From assembly GCA_039932095.1 (NCBI GenBank), contig JBDTQR010000255.1, forward strand, positions 1 to 5,715: DNA of 5,715 nucleotides, written 5' to 3'. Source of the stretch: Stagnihabitans sp039932095 (GTDB lineage Bacteria > Pseudomonadota > Alphaproteobacteria > Rhodobacterales > Rhodobacteraceae). The position numbers and the translations under genes are program-made. The first letter of the stretch is position 1. The number at the start of each line of letters is the position of its first letter. Of the stretch, positions 1-5,715 are shown piece after piece. The notes under the pieces were generated by a model that saw only the letters and a list, made by a program, of their open reading frames with translations, did no database searches and was not told the origin of the DNA.

Positions 1-1075
1 ACAGTTCGGTCTCAAGGAAGATCTGGCCGTCGGTGATCGAGATCACGTTGGTCGGGATGAACGCCGACACGTCGCCGCCCTGGGTTTCGATGATCGGCAA
101 GGCGGTCAGCGAGCCCGAGCCGAAATCTTCGTTCAGCTTCGATGAGCGTTCCAGCAGACGGGAGTGCAGATAGAACACGTCGCCCGGATAGGCCTCACGC
201 CCCGGGGGACGGCGCAGCAAGAGCGACATCTGGCGGTAGGCCACAGCCTGCTTGGACAGGTCATCATAGATGATCAGCGCATGGCGGCCATTGTCGCGGA
301 AAAACTCCGCCATCGAGGTCGCGGCATAGGGGGCAAGAAACTGCATCGGCGCCGGGTCGGAGGCGGTCGCGGCGACCACGATGGTGTATTTGATCGCGCC
401 GGTCTCTTCCAGCTTCTTGACGAGCTGCGCCACGGTCGACCGCTTCTGGCCGATGGCAACATAGATGCAATAGAGCTTCTTGTATTCGTCATCGCCAGCC
501 GCGTCGTTATACGACTTCTGGTTCAGAATGGTGTCCAGCGCGACAGCGGTCTTGCCGGTCTGACGGTCACCGATGATCAATTCACGCTGACCACGACCGA
601 TCGGGATCATTGCGTCCACGGCCTTCAACCCGGTCGCCATCGGCTCATGCACCGACTTGCGCGGGATGATGCCCGGAGCCTTCACATCGGCCTGGCGCCG
701 TTCGGAGGTTTCAATCGGACCCTTGCCATCGATCGGGTTGCCCAGACCGTCCAGCACGCGGCCCAGAAGGGCATTGCCCACTGGCACGTCCACGATGGAA
801 CGGGTGCGCTTGACGATGTCGCCTTCCTTGATGTCCTGGTCGGTGCCGAAAATAACGATACCGACATTATCGACTTCGAGGTTCAGCGCCATGCCGCGGA
901 TCCCGCCGGGGAATTCCACCATCTCGCCGGCCTGCACGTTGTCGAGGCCGTAAACCCGGGCGATGCCGTCGCCGACGCTCAGCACCCGGCCAACTTCGGC
1001 CACTTCAGCGTCTTTGCCGAAATTCTTGATCTGGTCCTTCAGGATTGCAGAAATTTCTGCCGCTTGGATTCCCAT
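1..1075 (-). CDS. atpA: F1 ATP synthase subunit alpha (AtpA), C-terminal part outside window
   Basis: This is the non-catalytic nucleotide-binding subunit of the F1 head, which alternates with beta in the alpha3beta3 ring on the cytoplasmic face of the inner membrane. The frame is open from ATG at 1075 to base 1, giving 358 codons of a protein usually about 510 residues long. It opens MGIQAAEISAILKDQI, the expected N-terminal helix. The beta-barrel domain includes VLSVGDGIARVYGL and the LLGRVLDGLGNPIDG signature. The P-loop GDRQTGKT is at residues 169-176, KKLYCIYVAIGQKRSTVAQL follows, and the Walker B region ALIIYDDLSK has its aspartates at 271-272. The sequence breaks off in the conserved ISITDGQIFLETEL stretch, so the alpha arginine finger is not visible. 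The start overlaps the atpH stop by one base (TGATG), and AAAGAGG at 1083-1089, inside atpH, is a suitable ribosome binding site, so translational coupling is likely. No frameshift or missing key residue was seen. Confidence 0.98.
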   Translation of the reverse strand, partial: MGIQAAEISAILKDQIKNFGKDAEVAEVGRVLSVGDGIARVYGLDNVQAGEMVEFPGGIRGMALNLEVDNVGIVIFGTDQDIKEGDIVKRTRSIVDVPVGNALLGRVLDGLGNPIDGKGPIETSERRQADVKAPGIIPRKSVHEPMATGLKAVDAMIPIGRGQRELIIGDRQTGKTAVALDTILNQKSYNDAAGDDEYKKLYCIYVAIGQKRSTVAQLVKKLEETGAIKYTIVVAATASDPAPMQFLAPYAATSMAEFFRDNGRHALIIYDDLSKQAVAYRQMSLLLRRPPGREAYPGDVFYLHSRLLERSSKLNEDFGSGSLTALPIIETQGGDVSAFIPTNVISITDGQIFLETEL

Positions 1076-1635
1076 CACCCAACCTCTTTCATTGCATTCT
1101 GGAGTGCCGCGAGTTTCGCCTTGACCGAAGTGTCGATCATGGTCGAGCCCACCTTGACGATAAGTCCACCGATGAGGCTCTCATCGACTGACGCGTTCAG
1201 TTTGATTTCCTTGCCGGAACTGGCCTTGAGCGAGGCGATCAGCTTGGCGGCCTGGTCCGGGGTCAGAGCGGTGGCCGAGGTCACCTCTGCCGTCACTTCG
1301 CCCTTTTCCACCGCAATCCGGCGCTGCAGATCGGCCACCAGTTGCGGCATTACGAACAGCCGGCGCTTGGTCGCCATCAGGGCCAGGGTATGCGCCATCA
1401 GATCAGACACCCCCATTTTCGCAGCCACAGCCTGCACCGCCGCTGCCTGTTCTTCACGCACGATGACCGGCGAGGCGATCATGGCAGCAAATTCCGGGCT
1501 GGCTTTCAGGGCGTCCTGCAGCGCATCGGCATCTGCTTCCAAGGCTTTCAGTCCGCCCGATTCCTTGGCAAGCTCAAACAAGGCCTGGGCATAGCGCCCG
1601 GCAATGCTGAGGGAGATTGATGCTGGTTCTGACAC
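1075..1635 (-). CDS. atpH: F1 ATP synthase subunit delta (AtpH, OSCP family)
   Basis: The delta subunit sits on top of the F1 head and joins it to the peripheral stalk b subunits. I chose the GTG at 1635-1633, which gives 186 residues starting VSEPASISLSIAGRYAQALF. GGAAGGG lies five bases upstream, and the conserved helix SIAGRYAQALFELAKE begins at the usual distance from the N-terminus. An ATG at 1764 in the same frame would add 43 residues that resemble no delta-family extension. The middle carries MATKRRLFVMPQLVADLQ, and the C-terminal OSCP signature begins GGLIVKVGSTMIDTSVKAKL at residue 156. The TGA stop shares its last base with the atpA start. It is the first gene of the cluster, with no atpF upstream, which fits the split F0/F1 operons known from Rhodospirillum and Rhodobacter. 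atpG, atpD and atpC are expected beyond base 1 (inference). Confidence 0.96.
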   Translation of the reverse strand: MSEPASISLSIAGRYAQALFELAKESGGLKALEADADALQDALKASPEFAAMIASPVIVREEQAAAVQAVAAKMGVSDLMAHTLALMATKRRLFVMPQLVADLQRRIAVEKGEVTAEVTSATALTPDQAAKLIASLKASSGKEIKLNASVDESLIGGLIVKVGSTMIDTSVKAKLAALQNAMKEVG

Positions 1636-1640
1636 GTCAT

Positions 1641-1647
1641 CCCTTCC
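1641..1647 (-). promoter_or_regulatory. Ribosome binding site deciding the atpH start
   Basis: On the minus strand GGAAGGG stands five bases before the GTG at 1635. An ATG lies within that spacer (1640-1638), but it reads in another frame that does not encode delta. The site therefore supports initiation at GTG rather than at the in-frame ATG at 1764. Confidence 0.7.
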
Positions 1648-1779
1648 GTTTTTAGACACGTTCCCCGCTTTGTCCCACGGATCAAGCGAATCCGTTGGCG
1701 CACACGAGGTTGTCTGCGTCTGTCGATTTCGGGTGTCCATAGCAGAGCATCTGTCACCCCGCAACAGGGAAGGCCCGTC

Positions 1780-1785
1780 ATTTTA
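1780..1785 (-). promoter_or_regulatory. Candidate -10 element for the atp operon
   Basis: On the minus strand the hexamer TAAAAT matches the sigma-70 consensus TATAAT at five of six positions and stands out in very GC-rich sequence. It lies about 145 bases before the atpH start. No good -35 box sits at 16-18 bases; the closest, TTTGCC at 1806-1801, has a 15-base spacer. Treat it as a weak candidate only. Confidence 0.2.
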
Positions 1786-1962
1786 CGCGGGCGCGCGTGC
1801 GGCAAATGGCACTGGTTCATTGACCATCAGCGCTGGGTGCCGTCGGGGCCAAAGCGGGCAGACAAGACCCGCCAACGTACAACGGTCTGGGTGGAGCGGG
1901 GCCAACCCGAACCGGCGCACAACTGATTTCGCAGGCCCACCTCCTGCGTCGTGCAGACGGAT

Positions 1963-1972
1963 CCCCATGGGG
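1963..1972. repeat. 10-bp perfect palindrome CCCCATGGGG
   Basis: A self-complementary decamer lies 11 bases past the stop of the methyltransferase gene, at the distal end of the atp leader. It has no loop, so it is more like a protein-binding palindrome than an RNA hairpin. At this GC content it could also be chance. Confidence 0.3.
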
Positions 1973-1983
1973 TCAACCTCAGA

Positions 1984-2733
1984 CTAACCCTGTCTCGGCA
2001 CCCCTTGCGGCGCAGGCAGGCCCTGCAGACCTTTCAATGGCCGGGTCACGATTGCCCCCAGCCCACCCCGCGTCGGCGCATAGACCTGCTTGCTGACCTC
2101 GACAATCAGCACACCTCCCGCCAGCCACGGTGCCGAGCGCCCCAGCCACTCCCACAACGCCGAGGTCCGCAGCCAGAACCGGCCCTGTGACGGCGGAGCG
2201 AACAGCGCGGTGACGGCGCTCTCAGGGGTAAATCCATGACGCTTCAACTCAGCCTCCAGCTGGCCAATTGAATAGGGACGGCCAAAGCCGAAGGGCGTGC
2301 CATCGCGCCGTGACCACAATCCGATCCGGTTTGGCACCACGAACAGCGCCCGGCCGCCCGGCCCCAGCACCCGGAAGCACTCCTCCAGCACAGCCGAGGA
2401 GTTGTCAGAGGTTTCCAGCCCATGCATTACCACCAGACGGTCGACAAAGCCGGTCGACAGCGGCCAGGCATCGTCATCACACAGCGCACAGACATTGCTT
2501 TCCCCGGCGGGCCACGGCATCACCCCCTGCGGCCCCGGCATCAGGCCGATCACCCGTCGCGCCTCGCCGAGATAGGGCCGCAGCAACGGGATCGCAAAGC
2601 CGAACCCCACCACGGTCTGCCCGGCCATCGGCGGCCACATCGCCACCACCTGATCACGGATAGCCCGCTGGGCCACGCGGCCCAGTTGCGTGCGATAGTA
2701 GAAATTCCGCAGGTCCAACACGTCCAGATGCAT
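1984..2733 (-). CDS. Class I SAM-dependent methyltransferase-like protein, substrate unknown
   Basis: The protein has 249 residues and no signal peptide or membrane segment, so it is probably cytoplasmic. The order of elements fits a Methyltransf_11-type Rossmann fold. The first strand and glycine loop lie near residues 40-54 (VVGFGFAIPLLRPYL), and a second strand VIGLM lies at 61-65. PLSTGFVDRLVVMHGLE spans 91-107 (the motif IV region). FRVLGPGGRALFVVPNR spans 120-136, the typical 'LkPGG' segment. The glycine loop departs from the usual D/E-x-G-x-G-x-G pattern, and the acidic residue normally closing strand 2 to hold the SAM ribose is replaced by LMPGPQG, so cofactor binding is uncertain. 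ATG at 2733 is the only plausible start: the frame upstream meets a stop with no alternative initiator. The ribosome binding site is weak (GGA at 2742-2740). The gene is divergent from gloB and followed by the atp operon on the same strand. From memory, similar proteins occur in Rhodobacteraceae, but I know no assigned function. Confidence 0.85.
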   Translation of the reverse strand: MHLDVLDLRNFYYRTQLGRVAQRAIRDQVVAMWPPMAGQTVVGFGFAIPLLRPYLGEARRVIGLMPGPQGVMPWPAGESNVCALCDDDAWPLSTGFVDRLVVMHGLETSDNSSAVLEECFRVLGPGGRALFVVPNRIGLWSRRDGTPFGFGRPYSIGQLEAELKRHGFTPESAVTALFAPPSQGRFWLRTSALWEWLGRSAPWLAGGVLIVEVSKQVYAPTRGGLGAIVTRPLKGLQGLPAPQGVPRQG

Positions 2734-2927
2734 CAGGTGTCCAACATCAGATCAGCCCATACCATAGCAACCCGCGCGGTTTTTCCACACCCCTTTCATT
2801 TCGGTGAAGATATCGCCGCCGCCATGCTTGCATTCCTGCTGATGGGTGGCCACTTCGGGCCGTCAGACTTCGGGTTGCACCCAGTTCAACCTTGGTCCAC
2901 GTTGGGCCGCTGCCAAAGGAGACCGCG
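2734..2927. promoter_or_regulatory. Divergent intergenic region between methyltransferase gene and gloB
   Basis: This 194-base region must hold the promoters for both flanking genes unless they are read from farther away. I see no hexamer pair good enough to name as a promoter on either strand. The AT-richer part is 2775-2812 (TTTTTCC, CTTTCATTTC and GAAGATAT segments). Two copies of ACTTCGGG, at 2852-2859 and 2867-2874, form a direct repeat with a 15-base period about 55-75 bases before the gloB start, a possible binding site for a regulator of gloB. Confidence 0.4.
2915..2921 (+). promoter_or_regulatory. Ribosome binding site of gloB
   Basis: AAAGGAG stands six bases before ATG 2928 and is a near-ideal Shine-Dalgarno sequence. 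It decides the start: an in-frame TTG at 2892 would add 12 residues, lacks such a site, and would place this one inside the coding region. Confidence 0.85.
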
Positions 2928-3695
2928 ATGCCGCTCGACCTCGTCACCATCCCTTGCCTGTCGGACAACTACGCCTATCTGCTGCATGATGAGGCGACCG
3001 GCCACACCACCCTGATCGACGTGCCCGAAGCCGCGCCGATCCTTGCCGCCCTGACAGCCCGCGGCTGGCGACTGGATCAGATCCTGCTGACCCACCACCA
3101 CGCCGACCATATCCAGGGCACCGCCGAAGTCGTCGCCGCCACCCAGGCCACCGTGCTGGGAGGCCGCGCGGATGCCCACCGCTTGCCGCCGCTGACCCGC
3201 GCTTTGGCTGAGGGGGACACCGTGCAGATCGGCCCGGAAACTGCCGATGTGCTTGACGTTTCCGGCCACACGGTCGGCCACATTGCGTTCCACCTGCCGG
3301 ACTCGGGCTACGCCTTCACCGCAGACAGCCTGATGGCCGGTGGCTGCGGTCGGCTTTTCGAAGGCTCCCCGGCCCTGATGTGGCAAAGCCTGTCGAAGCT
3401 CGCCGCTTTGCCCGGTGAAACCTTGATCTGTTCGGGCCACGAATACACCACCGCCAACCTGCGTTTTGCTGCCACCATCGAGCCCGACAACCCCGCCCTG
3501 CTGGCACGGATCGAGCGCGTCGCCAAGGCCCGCGCTGAAAATCGCGGCACTGTACCGTCACGATTGTCCGGAGAATTGGCAACCAACCCTTTTCTGCGCG
3601 CCCGCCTGCCCCATATTAAGGCAGCGATCGGCATGCCGGACGCGACCGACGCCGCGGCCTTCGCGGAAATCCGCGCCCGCAAGGACAGATTCTGA
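2928..3695 (+). CDS. gloB: Hydroxyacylglutathione hydrolase (glyoxalase II)
   Basis: The enzyme hydrolyses S-D-lactoylglutathione to D-lactate and glutathione, the second step of methylglyoxal detoxification in the cytoplasm. The product is 255 residues, the usual family length. It begins with the typical IPCLSDNYAYLLHD. The binuclear metal site is complete: THHHADH at residues 55-61 (H56, H58, D60, H61), H114 in SGHTVGH, bridging D133 in FTADSLM, and H171 in CSGHEYT. GGCGRLFEG at 138-146 and LATNPFLR at 217-224 are glyoxalase II hallmarks that separate it from other metallo-beta-lactamase fold proteins. The C-terminus EIRARKDRF keeps the arginine/lysine pair (R249, K252) that resembles the glutathione-binding pair of the human enzyme. 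It lies divergent from the methyltransferase-like gene and 170 bases before clpA. No gloA is present in the window. No intrinsic terminator is evident after the TGA, so some read-through into clpA is possible. Confidence 0.97.
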   Translation: MPLDLVTIPCLSDNYAYLLHDEATGHTTLIDVPEAAPILAALTARGWRLDQILLTHHHADHIQGTAEVVAATQATVLGGRADAHRLPPLTRALAEGDTVQIGPETADVLDVSGHTVGHIAFHLPDSGYAFTADSLMAGGCGRLFEGSPALMWQSLSKLAALPGETLICSGHEYTTANLRFAATIEPDNPALLARIERVAKARAENRGTVPSRLSGELATNPFLRARLPHIKAAIGMPDATDAAAFAEIRARKDRF

Positions 3696-3756
3696 GCAGC
3701 AGCAATCACATTTTGGGCACGATCAGGACGGAATGCGTTTTCCACAGCAATTAGCA

Positions 3757-3790
3757 CTTGAAGATTACGGAATAACACCGATCCTTAACA
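3757..3790 (+). promoter_or_regulatory. Weak promoter candidates upstream of clpA
   Basis: The region 3730-3811 is less GC-rich than its surroundings. CTTGAAG at 3757-3763 resembles the -35 element of RpoH-type heat-shock promoters, but the CCTTAA at 3783-3788 is a poor -10 and is spaced about 20 bases away. Separately, TTAACA at 3785-3790 matches the sigma-70 -35 consensus at five of six positions, with only CAAATT at 3806-3811 (15-base spacer, three of six matches) behind it. Neither pair is convincing. A clpA promoter somewhere here is plausible because of the 170-base gap. Confidence 0.2.
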
Positions 3791-3811
3791 GTATGAGGCC
3801 ACGGTCAAATT

Positions 3812-3836
3812 GGGCTCACCGGACAATCCGGAGCCC
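3812..3836 (+). other. Strong bulged hairpin in the gloB-clpA gap
   Basis: The arms GGGCT (3812-3816) and AGCCC (3832-3836) close an outer five-pair stem. After a two-base CA bulge, CCGGA (3819-3823) pairs with TCCGG (3827-3831) around the three-base loop CAA. The total is ten pairs, mostly G-C. No T-run follows on either strand, so it is not a standard intrinsic terminator. It ends 29 bases before the clpA GTG and does not cover the AGGAG ribosome site. Flanking CCACGG (3799-3804) and CCGTGG (3835-3840) are complementary and could form an alternative pairing that competes with the outer stem. Possible roles are 3'-end protection of gloB mRNA, a clpA leader structure, or none. Confidence 0.5.
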
Positions 3837-3851
3837 GTGGACCTGCAAAAC

Positions 3852-3856
3852 AGGAG
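3852..3856 (+). promoter_or_regulatory. Ribosome binding site deciding the clpA GTG start
   Basis: AGGAG lies nine bases before GTG 3866. This start gives the N-terminus PSFSTTLEQAIHGALALAN, which agrees with the start of the ClpA N-domain. Confidence 0.75.
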
Positions 3857-3865
3857 CACGCTGAA

Positions 3866-5715
3866 GTGCCATCATTTTCGACCACACTCGAGCAAGCCAT
3901 CCACGGTGCCTTGGCCCTTGCCAACGCCCGTCGCCACGAACTCGCCACGTTGGAACATCTCCTGCTGGCCCTCATCGATGAACCTGACGCTGCCCGCGTC
4001 ATGAAAGCGTGCTCCGTCGATCTCGGCGCGCTGAAAAAGACCCTTGTCGAATTTATCGACGACGATCTGTCTACCCTTGTGACGGATGTCGAGGGGTCAG
4101 AGGCCGTGCCGACCGCCGCATTCCAGCGGGTCATCCAACGCGCAGCGATCCATGTCCAGTCGTCCGGCCGCACGGAAGTGACCGGTGCCAATGTGCTGGT
4201 CGCCATCTTTGCCGAACGCGAATCGAACGCCGCTTATTTCCTGCAGGAACAGGACATGACGCGCTACGACGCCGTCAATTACATCGCCCACGGCGTGTCG
4301 AAAGACCCGTCCTTTGGCGAGCCGCGGCCGGTGACCGGCGCCGACGACCCGACCGAAACCCCGAAGGGCGAAGCCGGCGATGCCAAGGAATCCGCGCTGT
4401 CGAAATACTGTGTCGACCTCAACGTCAAGGCCCGCAAGGGCGAGGTTGACCCGCTGATCGGCCGCGAACTTGAAGTGGAGCGTTGCATTCAGGTGCTGTG
4501 CCGCCGCCGCAAGAACAACCCGCTGCTGGTGGGCGATCCCGGAGTCGGCAAAACCGCCATCGCTGAGGGCCTGGCGTGGAAGATCGTCCGCGGCGAAACT
4601 CCGGAAATCCTGTCGCGTGCCACCATTTTCTCGCTCGACATGGGGGCGCTGCTGGCCGGCACCCGCTATCGCGGCGACTTTGAAGAACGCCTGAAAGCCG
4701 TCGTCAAGGAGATGGAGGATCACCCCGACGCGATCCTGTTCATCGACGAGATTCACACCGTCATCGGGGCCGGTGCGACCTCTGGCGGTGCGATGGACGC
4801 CTCCAACCTGCTGAAGCCCAGCCTGCAAAGCGGCAAGATGCGCTGCATGGGGTCGACCACCTACAAGGAATACCGCCAGCACTTCGAAAAGGACCGCGCC
4901 CTGTCGCGCCGGTTCCAGAAGATCGACGTCAACGAGCCGTCGCTGGAAGATACCGTCAAGATCCTGATGGGCCTGAAGCCCTATTTCGAGGAACATCACG
5001 ACCTGCGCTATACCCATGACGCCATCAAGGCCGCCGTGGAACTGTCGGCGCGTTACATCCACGACCGCAAGCTGCCCGACAAGGCCATCGACGTGATCGA
5101 TGAAGCTGGGGCCGCCCAGCACCTGTTCACCGAGAGCAAGCGCCGCAAAACCATCGGGATCAAGGAGATCGAGGCTGTCGTCGCCAAGATCGCCCGCATC
5201 CCGCCGAAATCGGTGTCGAAAGACGACGCCGAAGTTTTGCGCGATCTGGAAAAGACGCTGAAGCGCGTGGTGTTCGGTCAGGACAAGGCGATCGAGGCGC
5301 TGTCCAGCGCCATCAAACTGTCGCGCGCCGGTCTGCGCGAACCCGAAAAGCCCATCGGCAACTATCTGTTCGCCGGTCCGACAGGTGTCGGCAAGACCGA
5401 AGTCGCCAAGCAACTCGCCTCCACCCTCGGCGTCGAACTTCTGCGCTTCGACATGTCGGAATATATGGAGAAACATGCGGTTAGCCGCCTGATCGGTGCC
5501 CCGCCCGGCTATGTCGGCTTTGATCAGGGCGGCATGTTGACCGATGGCGTCGATCAGCATCCGCATTGCGTGCTGCTGCTCGATGAAATCGAAAAGGCCC
5601 ATCCGGATGTCTACAACATCCTGTTGCAGGTGATGGACCATGGCAAGCTGACCGACCACAACGGCCGCTCGGTCGACTTCCGCAATGTGGTGCTGATCAT
5701 GACCACCAATGCCGG
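3866..5715 (+). CDS. clpA: ATP-dependent Clp protease ATP-binding subunit ClpA, 3' end outside window
   Basis: ClpA is the hexameric AAA+ unfoldase that feeds substrates, including N-degron proteins delivered by ClpS, into the ClpP peptidase. The frame is open for 616 codons of a protein usually 750-775 long. Residues 1 to about 145 are the double-repeat Clp N-domain, followed by a linker rich in D, E, P and G. The first ATPase module has Walker A GDPGVGKT at 223-230, pore loop GTRYRGD at 265-271, Walker B ILFIDEIH at 290-297 and arginine-finger segment RALSRRFQ at 344-351. The second has Walker A GPTGVGKT at 504-511, pore loop GAPPGYVGF at 544-552 and Walker B VLLLDEIEKAHPDVYN at 569-584. 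The sequence ends in the sensor segment IMTTNA. There is no coiled-coil middle domain between the modules, which separates ClpA from ClpB and ClpC. The ClpP-binding loop would come just after the window. No clpS precedes it; gloB does. Confidence 0.98.
   Translation, partial: MPSFSTTLEQAIHGALALANARRHELATLEHLLLALIDEPDAARVMKACSVDLGALKKTLVEFIDDDLSTLVTDVEGSEAVPTAAFQRVIQRAAIHVQSSGRTEVTGANVLVAIFAERESNAAYFLQEQDMTRYDAVNYIAHGVSKDPSFGEPRPVTGADDPTETPKGEAGDAKESALSKYCVDLNVKARKGEVDPLIGRELEVERCIQVLCRRRKNNPLLVGDPGVGKTAIAEGLAWKIVRGETPEILSRATIFSLDMGALLAGTRYRGDFEERLKAVVKEMEDHPDAILFIDEIHTVIGAGATSGGAMDASNLLKPSLQSGKMRCMGSTTYKEYRQHFEKDRALSRRFQKIDVNEPSLEDTVKILMGLKPYFEEHHDLRYTHDAIKAAVELSARYIHDRKLPDKAIDVIDEAGAAQHLFTESKRRKTIGIKEIEAVVAKIARIPPKSVSKDDAEVLRDLEKTLKRVVFGQDKAIEALSSAIKLSRAGLREPEKPIGNYLFAGPTGVGKTEVAKQLASTLGVELLRFDMSEYMEKHAVSRLIGAPPGYVGFDQGGMLTDGVDQHPHCVLLLDEIEKAHPDVYNILLQVMDHGKLTDHNGRSVDFRNVVLIMTTNA

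Larger units (their letters stand above)
1636..1983. other. Non-coding leader between methyltransferase gene and atpH
   Basis: This 348-base stretch holds no ORF that I accept as a gene. It probably contains the promoter and 5' untranslated leader of the atp operon, since atpH is the first atp gene and the gene upstream on the same strand is unrelated. Visible elements are a 10-base perfect palindrome CCCCATGGGG at 1963-1972, a small hairpin with arms CGCAGG (1930-1935) and CCTGCG (1943-1948), and a second hairpin with arms ACGCG (1785-1789) and CGCGT (1794-1798). Neither hairpin is followed by a T-run on either strand, so no intrinsic terminator for the methyltransferase gene is evident. Read-through from that gene into atpH cannot be excluded. 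Confidence 0.6.

Noticed and set aside
164..1594. 476-codon open frame on the plus strand across atpA and atpH
   Set aside because: It is the antisense of two clearly conserved genes. Long antisense frames are common in GC-rich DNA with strong third-position bias, and its translation has no recognisable domain.
1636..1764. 43-residue N-terminal extension of AtpH from the ATG at 1764
   Set aside because: The added residues do not resemble the delta family, and a good ribosome site sits directly before the internal GTG at 1635, giving the usual 186 residues.
1785..1798. ACGCG/CGCGT hairpin next to TTTT as a terminator
   Set aside because: On the plus strand the T-run comes before the hairpin, and on the minus strand the bases after it are AAAA. 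Neither orientation gives an intrinsic terminator.
1783..1968. 61-codon minus-strand ORF in the atp leader starting at an ATG within the palindrome
   Set aside because: The translation is rich in P, R, G and A with no domain, the upstream GAGG is poorly spaced, and such short frames are expected in GC-rich non-coding DNA. Conservation in relatives would be needed to revive it.
2884..2898. GTTC-N7-GTCC, close to the Rhodobacter LexA box GTTC-N7-GTTC
   Set aside because: It has one mismatch in eight fixed positions, and several such matches are expected by chance in a window this size. gloB is also not a typical SOS gene.
2422..3015. 197-codon plus-strand frame across the methyltransferase gene and the intergenic region
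   Set aside because: It is antisense to the methyltransferase gene, runs into gloB in the wrong frame, and has histidine/proline-rich composition typical of a shadow frame.
4097..5659. 520-codon open frame on the minus strand inside clpA
   Set aside because: It is a shadow of the clpA coding frame, which carries all AAA+ motifs without a break. The antisense translation is histidine-, glycine- and aspartate-rich and resembles no family.
1..5715. Possible novel system, mobile element, CRISPR array or defence island
   Set aside because: All well-supported genes are core housekeeping or detoxification types with intact motifs, composition looks even, and no integrase, transposase, terminal inverted repeats, tRNA or spaced repeat array is visible.

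Overview
The window is GC-rich and carries five recognisable genes, all chromosomal housekeeping or accessory-metabolic types. The sequence style points to an alphaproteobacterium, most likely the Rhodobacteraceae (Rhodobacter/Paracoccus-like). The evidence is an F1 ATP synthase cluster that starts with atpH without F0 genes beside it, a delta subunit of exactly 186 residues, and a ClpA N-domain of the kind remembered from that family. This placement is from recalled family features, not a database search.

Layout from left to right: (1) bases 1-1635, minus strand: the start of the F1 ATP synthase operon, atpH (complete) followed by atpA (first 358 codons; the rest lies before base 1). (2) Bases 1636-1983: a 348-base leader upstream of atpH with no convincing gene, probably holding the atp promoter. 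(3) Bases 1984-2733, minus strand: a small class I methyltransferase-like protein with an eroded cofactor-binding motif. (4) Bases 2734-2927: a divergent intergenic region. (5) Bases 2928-3695, plus strand: gloB, glyoxalase II. (6) Bases 3696-3865: a leader with a strong hairpin. (7) Bases 3866-5715, plus strand: clpA, cut by the window end after 616 codons, just before the ClpP-docking loop.

Functionally the genes belong to separate processes. atpH and atpA encode parts of the F1 catalytic head and its stalk. gloB finishes glutathione-dependent methylglyoxal detoxification. clpA is the unfoldase of the ClpAP protease. The methyltransferase-like gene has no assigned substrate, and its divergent placement next to gloB gives only a weak hint. 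I found no mobile element, CRISPR array, tRNA, rRNA, toxin-antitoxin pair or defence system. I see no new system here. The points most worth a second look are the degenerate methyltransferase, the structured clpA leader and the long atp leader.
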